Source: JAMWZF01 sp041628615
Lineage (GTDB): Bacteria > Pseudomonadota > Alphaproteobacteria > Rhodobacterales > Rhodobacteraceae
Direction of reading: 5' to 3'
Length of the DNA stretch: 9,060 bases
NCBI GenBank assembly: GCA_041628615.1
Contig: JBFKOW010000145.1
Span: 1 to 9,060 of the forward strand
A model generated the notes under the pieces. The model did no database searches and was not told the DNA's origin. It saw only the letters and a list, made by a program, of their open reading frames with translations. Position numbers and translations under genes: made by a program. This document shows positions 1 to 5,609 of the stretch, in pieces; positions within the stretch are counted from its first letter, which is position 1; every line of letters begins with the position of its first letter.

Positions 1-1
1 A

Positions 2-211
2 CAGCTTGGCCCCGACCCGGCGACTGCCGAGATCCGGGTCCGCCGCAACGGTCCCTACGAGGTCCGCAACGTGGCGCTCGACGCCGCCTTCATCGGCGCC
101 GGCGCCTCGGAGCGCAAGTACGTCCTGTGCCGCTGCGGGCACTCGGGCAACAAGCCATTCTGCGACGGCTCGCACCGCGACGCCGGCTGGACAGACGGAG
201 ACGACACATGA
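2..211 (+). CDS. CDGSH-type iron-sulfur protein, 3' part
   Basis: This is the C-terminal 69 residues of a gene that begins before the window. The visible end carries a complete CDGSH iron-sulfur signature, CRCGHSGNKPFCDGSH (visible residues 43-58). The expected 2Fe-2S ligands are Cys43, Cys45, Cys54 and His58. A preceding stretch with a GPYEV motif resembles the lead-in strand of bacterial CDGSH proteins. Such proteins are small cytoplasmic redox or cluster-transfer proteins, and most bacterial members have no assigned substrate. Many carry a second cluster domain N-terminally, which cannot be judged here. The stop overlaps the start of the ABC permease gene (ATGA at 208-211), so the two are probably co-transcribed and translationally coupled. 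The family call is sure; the role beside a transporter is unknown. Confidence 0.9.
   Translation, partial: QLGPDPATAEIRVRRNGPYEVRNVALDAAFIGAGASERKYVLCRCGHSGNKPFCDGSHRDAGWTDGDDT
197..200 (+). promoter_or_regulatory. Ribosome binding site of the ABC permease
   Basis: GGAG lies 7 nt before the ATG at 208, inside the end of the CDGSH gene. It favours this ATG over the upstream in-frame GTG at 127, which would add a 27-residue arginine-rich head lying wholly inside the CDGSH coding region. Confidence 0.7.
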
Positions 212-1065
212 GCCAGGGACTGCCGCCCTATGCGACCACAGGTCAGCGCATCTGGTACTACGGGTTCCGGGTGATCTGCGGGCTGATCTTCTTCTTCCTG
301 ATCGCGCCGATCCTCGTCATCATCCCGCTCAGCTTCAACGCGCAGGACTTCTTCACCTTCACGCCCGAGATGCTGCGGTTCGACCCGGCGGGCTACAGCC
401 TCAAGCACTACGACGACTTCTTCAACAACGAACAGTGGCAGTCGGCGATGTGGAATTCGCTGAAGATCGCCCCGGCGGCCACGTTCCTGTCGGTCGCGCT
501 TGGCACGCTTGCGGCGATCGGGCTCAGCCAGAGCCATGTTCCGGGCCGGCGGGCGATCATGGCGATCCTGATCTCGCCGATGATCGTGCCGCTGATCATC
601 TCGGCCGCCGGGATGTACTTCTTCTATTCGCGGATCGGCTTGCAGGGCACCTATGTCGGCGTGGTTCTGGCCCACGCCGCGCTGGGCATTCCCTTCGTCA
701 TCATCACGGTGACGGCGACGCTGGTGGGCTTCGACCGGTCCCTGACCCGGGCCTCGGCCAATCTCGGGGCCGATCCGGTGACGACGTTCTTCCGGGTGCA
801 GATGCCGCTGATCCTGCCGGGGGTGATCTCGGGCGGGCTGTTCGCCTTCATCACCAGCTTCGACGAGGTGGTGGTGGTGCTGTTCGTCGGCAGCGCCGGG
901 CAGAAGACCCTGCCGTGGCAGATGTTCATCGGCCTGCGCGAACAGATCAGCCCGACCATCCTCGCCGTGGCGACGATCCTGGTGGTGATCTCCATCGCGC
1001 TGCTGGCCACCGTCGAGATGCTGCGGCGGCGCTCCGAGCGGCTTCGGGGCATGTCGCCGGGCTGA
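208..1065 (+). CDS. ABC transporter inner-membrane permease, PotC/YdcV-like (polyamine type)
   Basis: This 285-residue integral membrane protein fits the PotC/PotI/YdcV family, one of two permease halves that import spermidine, putrescine or related compounds with a periplasmic binding protein and an ATPase. Six hydrophobic segments are visible at about residues 20-41, 86-107, 116-139, 148-174, 203-228 and 250-270. The cytoplasmic EAA loop, which docks the ATPase, is at about 181-205 (ASANLGADP, then MPLILPG). The segment FITSFDEVVVVLF (about 214-226) is typical of this family. The short basic C-terminus (RRRSERLR) fits a cytosolic end. The ATPase, binding protein and partner permease are not in the window and are expected upstream. 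The start overlaps the CDGSH stop and has a good ribosome binding site. Family is near certain; the substrate is inferred. Confidence 0.92.
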   Translation: MSQGLPPYATTGQRIWYYGFRVICGLIFFFLIAPILVIIPLSFNAQDFFTFTPEMLRFDPAGYSLKHYDDFFNNEQWQSAMWNSLKIAPAATFLSVALGTLAAIGLSQSHVPGRRAIMAILISPMIVPLIISAAGMYFFYSRIGLQGTYVGVVLAHAALGIPFVIITVTATLVGFDRSLTRASANLGADPVTTFFRVQMPLILPGVISGGLFAFITSFDEVVVVLFVGSAGQKTLPWQMFIGLREQISPTILAVATILVVISIALLATVEMLRRRSERLRGMSPG

Positions 1066-1139
1066 CGATTTTCCGCCGGAACGAATTCGAATCGCGTATC
1101 GTCGGCCCAGGTCGTGGGTCCTGAGGGCGTGGTGCGGCG
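1066..1139. other. Intergenic gap with nested small palindromes
   Basis: This 74-bp gap separates the permease from the wall-hydrolase-like gene. It holds TTCCGCCGGAA (1071-1081) and CGAATTCG (1082-1089), flanked by CGATT (1066-1070) and its complement AATCG (1090-1094). There is no T-run, so this is not a classical intrinsic terminator, and I see no clear promoter boxes. The possible ribosome binding site GAGGG at 1123-1127 has a long 12-nt spacer to the ATG at 1140. Confidence 0.35.
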
Positions 1140-2087
1140 ATGTTGCAGTTCGGGTCGCGGGGCCAGCCCGTCGCGCGCCTTCAGGGGGCGCTGAACCTCG
1201 ATCGCCGGCGGGACCGGATCCTCGCCGTGGACGGGGACTTCGGTATCCAGACCCTGGGCCGGGTGCGGCATTTCCAGTCCGTGAACGGCACCGTCGCCGA
1301 CGGCATCGTCGGGCCGGTGACGATGGGCTTTCTGTCCGCGCTCTTCGCGCTGCTCGACAAGGCCGGCGGCGGAACCGGCCCCGGCGGCGGAACCGGCGCC
1401 GTGCCGCCGCCTCCGCCACCACCCCCGCCGCTCGAGGCCGGCCGCCGCCAGATGGTCGTGCAGTCCGCGATGGCCGCCGCGACGATCATGGGCTGGAGCA
1501 GCGAGACCAGCCCGCCGCCGGAGGGCAGTCTCGCCATCGCCACGCGGTTCCTGGCCAAGGAAGGCGGCGGGCGCGGACGGCAGGGGGCGGGCCACCTCGC
1601 GGCGATCTTCACCGCCGCCGGCCTGCCCACCGCCAGCACCGTCAACGTCGGGCAGGGCTGCGCCCGGTTCCGCAACGGCAACGAGGAATGCTCGGCCGAC
1701 GCCTACAAGGCCAAGCGCAACCAGTCCGACATCGTGTCGTGGTGCGGGATCTTCGCGCTGTCGGTGGTCCGCACCGTGGGCATCCCGGTCGGCGGCTGGC
1801 TGAACGGCAACGTGGCGGCCAACAAGGGGTTCCGGCTGATCTCGCCCGCCGAAGTGCAGCCCGGCGACATCGGCATCAACGAACCCGTCGGACGCAATCA
1901 CCATTTCATCGTCATCGACCGCAAGGGCGACCAGTTGTGGAGCGTGGACGGCAATGCCGGGGCCTTCCTGTCGATCCTTGGCCGGACCTACCGGATGCTG
2001 GCCCCGGACAGCACCCGGCGCGACGTGTCCAACGTGATCAACCACCGGGGCGAGATGATGCCCACGGCCTTCTTCACCTGCTTCTGA
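1140..2087 (+). CDS. Peptidoglycan-binding protein with CHAP-like cysteine amidohydrolase domain
   Basis: The 315-residue protein has three parts. Residues 2-70 form a peptidoglycan-binding-1-type domain (GSRGQPVARLQ, DGDFGIQT, VADGIVGPVT). Residues 76-98 are a flexible linker, GGGTGPGGGTGA followed by nine prolines. Residues 100-315 resemble CHAP/NlpC-P60-like cysteine peptidases: SWCGIFAL (probable nucleophile Cys202), PGDIG (241-245), HHFIVID (His254 or His255 as general base) and WSVDGNAG (267-274, possible third polar residue). Such enzymes cut peptide or amide bonds in peptidoglycan. Cys174 and Cys184 could form a disulfide if the protein is exported. There is no signal peptide, and an in-frame TGA at 1122-1124 rules out an N-terminal extension, so the export route is unclear. 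A phage-type endolysin, a secretion-system effector or another cell-wall enzyme are all possible. The domain layout is well supported; exact activity is inferred. Confidence 0.8.
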   Translation: MLQFGSRGQPVARLQGALNLDRRRDRILAVDGDFGIQTLGRVRHFQSVNGTVADGIVGPVTMGFLSALFALLDKAGGGTGPGGGTGAVPPPPPPPPPLEAGRRQMVVQSAMAAATIMGWSSETSPPPEGSLAIATRFLAKEGGGRGRQGAGHLAAIFTAAGLPTASTVNVGQGCARFRNGNEECSADAYKAKRNQSDIVSWCGIFALSVVRTVGIPVGGWLNGNVAANKGFRLISPAEVQPGDIGINEPVGRNHHFIVIDRKGDQLWSVDGNAGAFLSILGRTYRMLAPDSTRRDVSNVINHRGEMMPTAFFTCF

Positions 2088-2137
2088 GCAAGGGCCGCCG
2101 GTTTTCCCGAGCGCGAAGCGGCGATGCATCGTTTTTC

Positions 2138-2161
2138 TGACGGAACTTGTCTTATCCGTCA
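2138..2161. promoter_or_regulatory. 24-bp inverted repeat, possible operator
   Basis: TGACGGA (2138-2144) and TCCGTCA (2155-2161) are perfect 7-bp inverted repeats separated by 10 nt, with the second arm ending 40 bp before the ATG at 2202. Arm length and spacing would suit a dimeric regulator binding adjacent turns of the helix. In RNA it could instead form a hairpin with a 10-nt loop. There is no matching T-run after it, so a terminator is less likely. Function is inferred from symmetry and position only. Confidence 0.35.
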
Positions 2162-2185
2162 AATGCGTGCCATCCTCCGCCAAAC

Positions 2186-2194
2186 GGGAAGGGG
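2186..2194 (+). promoter_or_regulatory. Ribosome binding site of the VPVPA-CTERM gene
   Basis: A purine-rich GGGAAGGGG lies 7 nt before the ATG at 2202. It decides the start: the upstream in-frame ATG at 2124 would bury the signal peptide behind 26 extra residues and run through the dyad. Confidence 0.7.
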
Positions 2195-2201
2195 TTTTCG
2201 G

Positions 2202-2987
2202 ATGTTCAAGACGATATCTGCGGCGGCGCTGGCCCTCGCCATCGGAACCGGGTCGGCTGGCGCGGCCACGCTGGGGACCGTGGTCGCCTTCGGCGACGAA
2301 TGGACCTTGTCGAATTCGGCCTTCGGAACCGACGCCGCCAACACCGGGCAATTGACCAGCAACCTCGCCGCGCTGCTTGGCGGGACCAGCTACCTGATCG
2401 CGACCGCCAATGCGTTGGCCTATGGATCGAGCTTCGAGACCGCGCTGGCGACCGCCGGCAAGTCGGTGACGCGGACCAACAGCGATGCGGGCCTTGCCGC
2501 GGGTCTCGGCACGGCCGATGTCGTGCTGCTGTCCGGCACCGTCGGGACCGGCGCGCTGGCCCAGCTCCATGCCTTCGTCGGCGGTGGCGGGTCCGTGGTC
2601 GTGTCGCTCGGCACCGGCGATATCGGTGGCAGCCCCGTCAGCGAGGCTGCGGCCTGGAATCCCTTCCTGAACACCTACGGGCTGAACGCGGACGCGAGCT
2701 GGACCTACACGACCAACGTCTTGAACCTGCCCGTGGCCATCGACGGCCCGACCAGTCTCGACGATGGCGTGACGAGGGTCATCTGGGGCTATGGCAACCA
2801 GATCTCGCTGTTCGGACCGGATCCGGCCGAGGGACTGGTGACGCTGACACAGCAGACCGCCACCGTCCGCGCCATCGGCGTATCGGTCGGAGGCGAGACC
2901 CCGGCGGTGCCCGTCCCGGCGAGCCTGCCCCTGCTTCTGGCCGGTGCGGGCGGTCTGCTGGTGCTTCGGGGTCGCCGGCGCGCCTGA
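2202..2987 (+). CDS. Secreted protein with VPVPA-CTERM sorting signal, function unknown
   Basis: This 261-residue protein has a clear signal peptide (MFKTISAAALALAIG, cleavage probably after AGA at residue 21). The C-terminus is tripartite: VPVPA (236-240), a hydrophobic segment (241-255) and a basic end RGRRRA (256-261). This matches the PEP-CTERM/VPLPA-CTERM class common in Rhodobacterales, whose members are processed by an exosortase and linked to exopolysaccharide or the cell surface. The middle is rich in Gly, Ala, Thr and Ser. Residues 105-140 (DVVLLSGTVGTG, then AFVGGGGSVVVSLG) faintly resemble a Rossmann-like or glutamine-amidotransferase-like fold, but no catalytic set is visible. 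No cysteine is present. The stop lies in a hairpin shared with the convergent transporter gene. Export and sorting signal are well supported; the biochemical role is unknown. Confidence 0.8.
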   Translation: MFKTISAAALALAIGTGSAGAATLGTVVAFGDEWTLSNSAFGTDAANTGQLTSNLAALLGGTSYLIATANALAYGSSFETALATAGKSVTRTNSDAGLAAGLGTADVVLLSGTVGTGALAQLHAFVGGGGSVVVSLGTGDIGGSPVSEAAAWNPFLNTYGLNADASWTYTTNVLNLPVAIDGPTSLDDGVTRVIWGYGNQISLFGPDPAEGLVTLTQQTATVRAIGVSVGGETPAVPVPASLPLLLAGAGGLLVLRGRRRA

Positions 2988-2998
2988 CCGCCGTCAGG
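2983..2998. terminator. Hairpin shared by two convergent genes
   Basis: CCTGAC (2983-2988), loop CGCC and GTCAGG (2993-2998) form a perfect 6-bp stem. The left arm contains the plus-strand gene's stop (TGA 2985-2987). The right arm contains the minus-strand gene's stop (TCA 2994-2996, read as TGA). The stem reads the same from either strand, so it may mark a bidirectional 3' end. No T-run follows on either side, so intrinsic termination would be weak. Confidence 0.45.
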
Positions 2999-3923
2999 GC
3001 AGGATGGCCAGCCAGACCCACGCGGTGAGCGTGCTGAGCGCGGTGCCGATCAGCACCGTCGAGGCTGCCACCCGCTTGGCCCGGCCATACATGTTGGCGA
3101 AGACGTAGACGTTGATTCCCGGCGCCATCGCCGCCGTCACCACCGCCGAGCGCAGGGCGTCGGTGTCGAGCCCGAAGGACAGCCCCAGACCCCAGGTCAC
3201 GACCGGGTGCAGCCCGAGGCTGATCGCGCAGAGCGTCAGGATCGCGCGCATGTCCCCCTCGGGCCGGTAGCGCACCAGCACCCCGCCCAGCCCGAACAGC
3301 GCCGCCGGCAGGGCGGCCCGCGCCAGCAGGTCCACCGCGTCGCTGACGATCTCGGGCAGCGGGACGCCCGAGACGTTGACCGCGAAGCCCGCGCCGATGG
3401 CGATGATGAGCGCGTTCGAGAACATCGCCCGCCCCACCTTGCCCGGCAGGCTGCGCGCCGGGGTGCCGCGGGCGCGGACGATCTCCATCAGGGTGATCCC
3501 GATGCCGTAGCAGATCGGCGCGTGCAGGGCGATGATCGCGAAATTCCCCGCCAGCGCCTCGGTCCCGTAGGCCCGTTCGGTGATCGGCAGACCCAGCAGC
3601 ACGGTGTTCGAGAACAGCGCCACGAAGCCGAAGGCGATGGCGTCCTCCCAGTCCCGACCGAACAGGAACCGTCCGGCGGCGAAACCGGCGGCGAAGCCGA
3701 TCAGCGCCCCGGCGTAGAAGCTGACCAGCAGGGCGGGTCGGAAATGCGCGGTCAGGTCCAGCCCGGCGATGGCGGCGAACAGCAGGGCCGGAATCGCGAA
3801 ACGCTGAGTGAACACCATCAGTCCGTCGACGCCGGCATCGCTGAACCAGCCGCGCCAGACCGCGACGTAGCCCGCCCCGATCACCAGGAAGACCGGCAGG
3901 ATGACCGAGGTCAGCGCGCCCAT
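2994..3923 (-). CDS. AEC-family (auxin efflux carrier-like) transporter
   Basis: This 309-residue membrane protein fits the AEC/PIN-like carrier family, whose bacterial members move malonate, malate or other small organic acids. About ten hydrophobic segments form two five-helix halves around a polar centre (about residues 150-165). Family hallmarks are FSNTVLLGLPI (104-114) in the first half and MAPGINVYVFANMYG (266-280) in the second. These have the helix-breaking Asn/Pro positions expected at the crossover of broken helices. It starts 29 bp downstream of the metallo-hydrolase stop and has a strong ribosome binding site, so it is probably the last gene of the minus-strand operon. The substrate cannot be read from sequence. 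It ends in the hairpin shared with the convergent surface-protein gene. Confidence 0.88.
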   Translation of the reverse strand: MGALTSVILPVFLVIGAGYVAVWRGWFSDAGVDGLMVFTQRFAIPALLFAAIAGLDLTAHFRPALLVSFYAGALIGFAAGFAAGRFLFGRDWEDAIAFGFVALFSNTVLLGLPITERAYGTEALAGNFAIIALHAPICYGIGITLMEIVRARGTPARSLPGKVGRAMFSNALIIAIGAGFAVNVSGVPLPEIVSDAVDLLARAALPAALFGLGGVLVRYRPEGDMRAILTLCAISLGLHPVVTWGLGLSFGLDTDALRSAVVTAAMAPGINVYVFANMYGRAKRVAASTVLIGTALSTLTAWVWLAILP

Positions 3924-3927
3924 GCGG

Positions 3928-3933
3928 TCCTCC
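3928..3933 (-). promoter_or_regulatory. Ribosome binding site of the AEC transporter
   Basis: On the minus strand GGAGGA lies 4 nt before the ATG at 3923. It is the strongest Shine-Dalgarno match seen in the window and suits independent initiation of this last gene of the run. Confidence 0.7.
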
Positions 3934-3952
3934 GGGACAAGTCGGCGGCCAT

Positions 3953-4756
3953 TCAGACCTCGAAGCTGAACGTCAACCCGTCATGGGCCGGGTGCACGTT
4001 GTCGGGGGTCTCGGCGTCGACGGTGGCGTAGTCGAGGTCGATATGCATGTTGGTCAGCACAGCCTGCCGCGGCGCCGCCCGGGCGATCCAGCCCAGCGTC
4101 TTGTCGAGATGGGCGTGGGTCGGGTGCGGCTTGCGCCGCAGCGCGTCGACGATCCAGAGGTCGAGCCCGGTCAGATGGGGCCAGGCGTCGTCGGGGATTT
4201 CGGCCACGTCGGGCAGGTAGGCCACGTCGCCGATCCGGAAGCCCAGCGCCTCGATCGCGCCGTGGTCCACCGCGAAGGGGGTGAAGGCTAGCGGCCCGCC
4301 GGCGCCGTCGATGGTGACATCGCCGTCGATGGTGTTCAGGTCGAGGATCGGCGGGTAGGGCGACCCGGCGGGCTGCACGAAGGCGTAGCCGAACCGGCTG
4401 AGCAGCGCGTCCGAGGTGTCGCCGTCGGCCCAGACCTGAAGACGCCGGCGCATGTTGAAGACGATCATCCGCAGGTCGTCGAGCCCGTGGACGTGATCGG
4501 CATGGGCATGGGTATAGATCACCGCGTCGAGTTCGCCCACGCCGGCGTCGAGCAGCTGGTTGCGCAGGTCGGGGGAGGTGTCGATCAGCACCCGGGTGAC
4601 GCCGCCATCCGGGCCCTCGCGGGTGACCAGCAGCGAACAGCGCTGCCGCCGGTTGCGCGGGTTGTCGGGGTCGCAGTCGCCCCAGAGCCCGCCCAGCCGC
4701 GGCACCCCGCCCGAGGAGCCGCAGCCGAGGATGCGGAAGCGGACCGTCGCGGTCAT
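3953..4756 (-). CDS. MBL-fold metallo-hydrolase, PhnP-like
   Basis: This 267-residue cytoplasmic protein has the full two-metal ligand set of the metallo-beta-lactamase fold: THAHADH (82-88, with His83, His85, Asp87 and His88), His165 (VDHG), Asp183 (YLPDV) and His238 (NMHID). The N-terminal CGSSGGVPR (12-20) is typical of the PhnP-like phosphodiesterase group, in which E. coli PhnP opens phosphoribosyl cyclic phosphate. No phosphonate-degradation genes are nearby, so that substrate should not be assumed; another cyclic phosphodiester or nucleotide is possible. The ATG overlaps the tatD stop (ATGA) with GAGG 4 nt upstream, implying translational coupling. TatD is a nuclease-like hydrolase, so the pair may act in nucleotide or nucleic-acid housekeeping. 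An open frame continues upstream to 5683, but that part is antisense-frame noise inside tatD. Family is certain; the substrate is not. Confidence 0.92.
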   Translation of the reverse strand: MTATVRFRILGCGSSGGVPRLGGLWGDCDPDNPRNRRQRCSLLVTREGPDGGVTRVLIDTSPDLRNQLLDAGVGELDAVIYTHAHADHVHGLDDLRMIVFNMRRRLQVWADGDTSDALLSRFGYAFVQPAGSPYPPILDLNTIDGDVTIDGAGGPLAFTPFAVDHGAIEALGFRIGDVAYLPDVAEIPDDAWPHLTGLDLWIVDALRRKPHPTHAHLDKTLGWIARAAPRQAVLTNMHIDLDYATVDAETPDNVHPAHDGLTFSFEV

Positions 4757-5550
4757 GCCGCCTCGGACCAGCGGGCGGCCTTGGCGAAGAGCCGGTCGAA
4801 ATTGGCGGTGGTCCGGGCGGCGAACTCGGACTCGGACAGCCCGAACAGGTCCGCGCCGACCCGCGCGGTGTGGGCGACATAGGCCGGCTCGTTGCGCCTG
4901 CCCCGGTGCGGCGGCGGGGCGAGGTAGGGCGCGTCGGTCTCCACCACTATCCGGTCGAGCGGCGCGGCGGCGAAGATGTCGCGCAGCTCCTGCGACTTCG
5001 GAAAGGCGGCGATTCCCGACATCGACAGGTAGAACCCGAGATCGAGCGCCGCGCGGGCCAGGCCCGCGCCGGAGGAGAAGCAGTGCATCACGCAGGCATA
5101 GGGTCCGTTCCGGTAGCCCTCGGCCAGGATCCGCGCCATGTCGTCGTCGGCGTCGCGGGCGTGGATGATGAGCGGCAGGCCGGTCTCGCGCGCGGCGTCG
5201 ATATGGACCCGGAGCGAGCGCTGCTGCACCTCGGCGCTGTCGGCGGTGTAGTGGTAGTCGAGCCCGCTTTCGCCGATCCCGACCAACTTGGGATGCCGGG
5301 CCAGCGCCACGAGGTCGTCCACCGTGGCAAGCGGCTCGTCGGCGGCGCTCATCGGGTGGGTGCCGGCGGCGTAGAACACCGGGTCGTGGGCCTCGGCGAT
5401 GGCGCGGACGCGGGGTTCGTGCCGCAGCCGGGTGCAGATCGTCACCATCCGGGTCACGCCGGCCGCGGCGGCGCGGGCCACGAGCCCGGCGACGTCGCCC
5501 TCGAAATCGGGGAAATCGAGGTGGCAATGGCTGTCGACAAGTCCGGTCAT
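4753..5550 (-). CDS. tatD: TatD-family metal-dependent hydrolase / deoxyribonuclease
   Basis: This 265-residue TIM-barrel hydrolase has all the usual TatD metal-site residues: His8 and His10 (DSHCHLD), Glu94 (GIGESGLDYH), His130 (IIHARD), His156 (MHCFS) and Asp206 (ETDAPYL). Length is normal for the family. TatD proteins act as 3'-5' exonucleases on DNA or RNA and are linked to repair and oxidative-stress tolerance. Despite the name they are not needed for Tat protein export. Alphaproteobacteria often have more than one paralogue, so the symbol denotes the family. The gene follows holB after 59 bp with no strong ribosome binding site, and its stop overlaps the start of the metallo-hydrolase gene. 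Confidence 0.95.
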   Translation of the reverse strand: MTGLVDSHCHLDFPDFEGDVAGLVARAAAAGVTRMVTICTRLRHEPRVRAIAEAHDPVFYAAGTHPMSAADEPLATVDDLVALARHPKLVGIGESGLDYHYTADSAEVQQRSLRVHIDAARETGLPLIIHARDADDDMARILAEGYRNGPYACVMHCFSSGAGLARAALDLGFYLSMSGIAAFPKSQELRDIFAAAPLDRIVVETDAPYLAPPPHRGRRNEPAYVAHTARVGADLFGLSESEFAARTTANFDRLFAKAARWSEAA

Positions 5551-5609
5551 CGGGCGGTCTGGCCTTGGCTTCTGGTCTGCGGTCTCGGGTCTGCGGCGGG
5601 CGCGGCGCG

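Larger units (their letters stand above)
2088..2201. other. Intergenic region upstream of the VPVPA-CTERM gene
   Basis: This 114-bp gap holds a perfect 10-bp palindrome CGATGCATCG (2122-2131) followed by five T residues, then a separate 24-bp dyad (2138-2161), and finally the ribosome binding site of the next gene. It is locally less GC-rich than the flanking coding DNA, as expected for a promoter region. I could not place convincing -35 and -10 boxes. Confidence 0.4.

Noticed and set aside
2122..2136. Palindrome CGATGCATCG followed by TTTTT as an intrinsic terminator for the wall-hydrolase-like gene
   Set aside because: A loop of at least four bases leaves only a 3-bp stem plus a wobble pair, too weak for termination.
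651..2570. Long open frame on the minus strand (639 codons)
   Set aside because: It lies antisense to three well-supported plus-strand genes, its residues are low-complexity and rich in Arg, Gly and Ala, and it has no domain motif. High GC makes such shadow frames common.
5556..5596. Four GGTCT copies, two within GGTCTGCGG direct repeats, in the holB-tatD gap
   Set aside because: The copies are short, irregularly spaced and in GC-rich DNA. No symmetry or promoter context supports a regulatory array.
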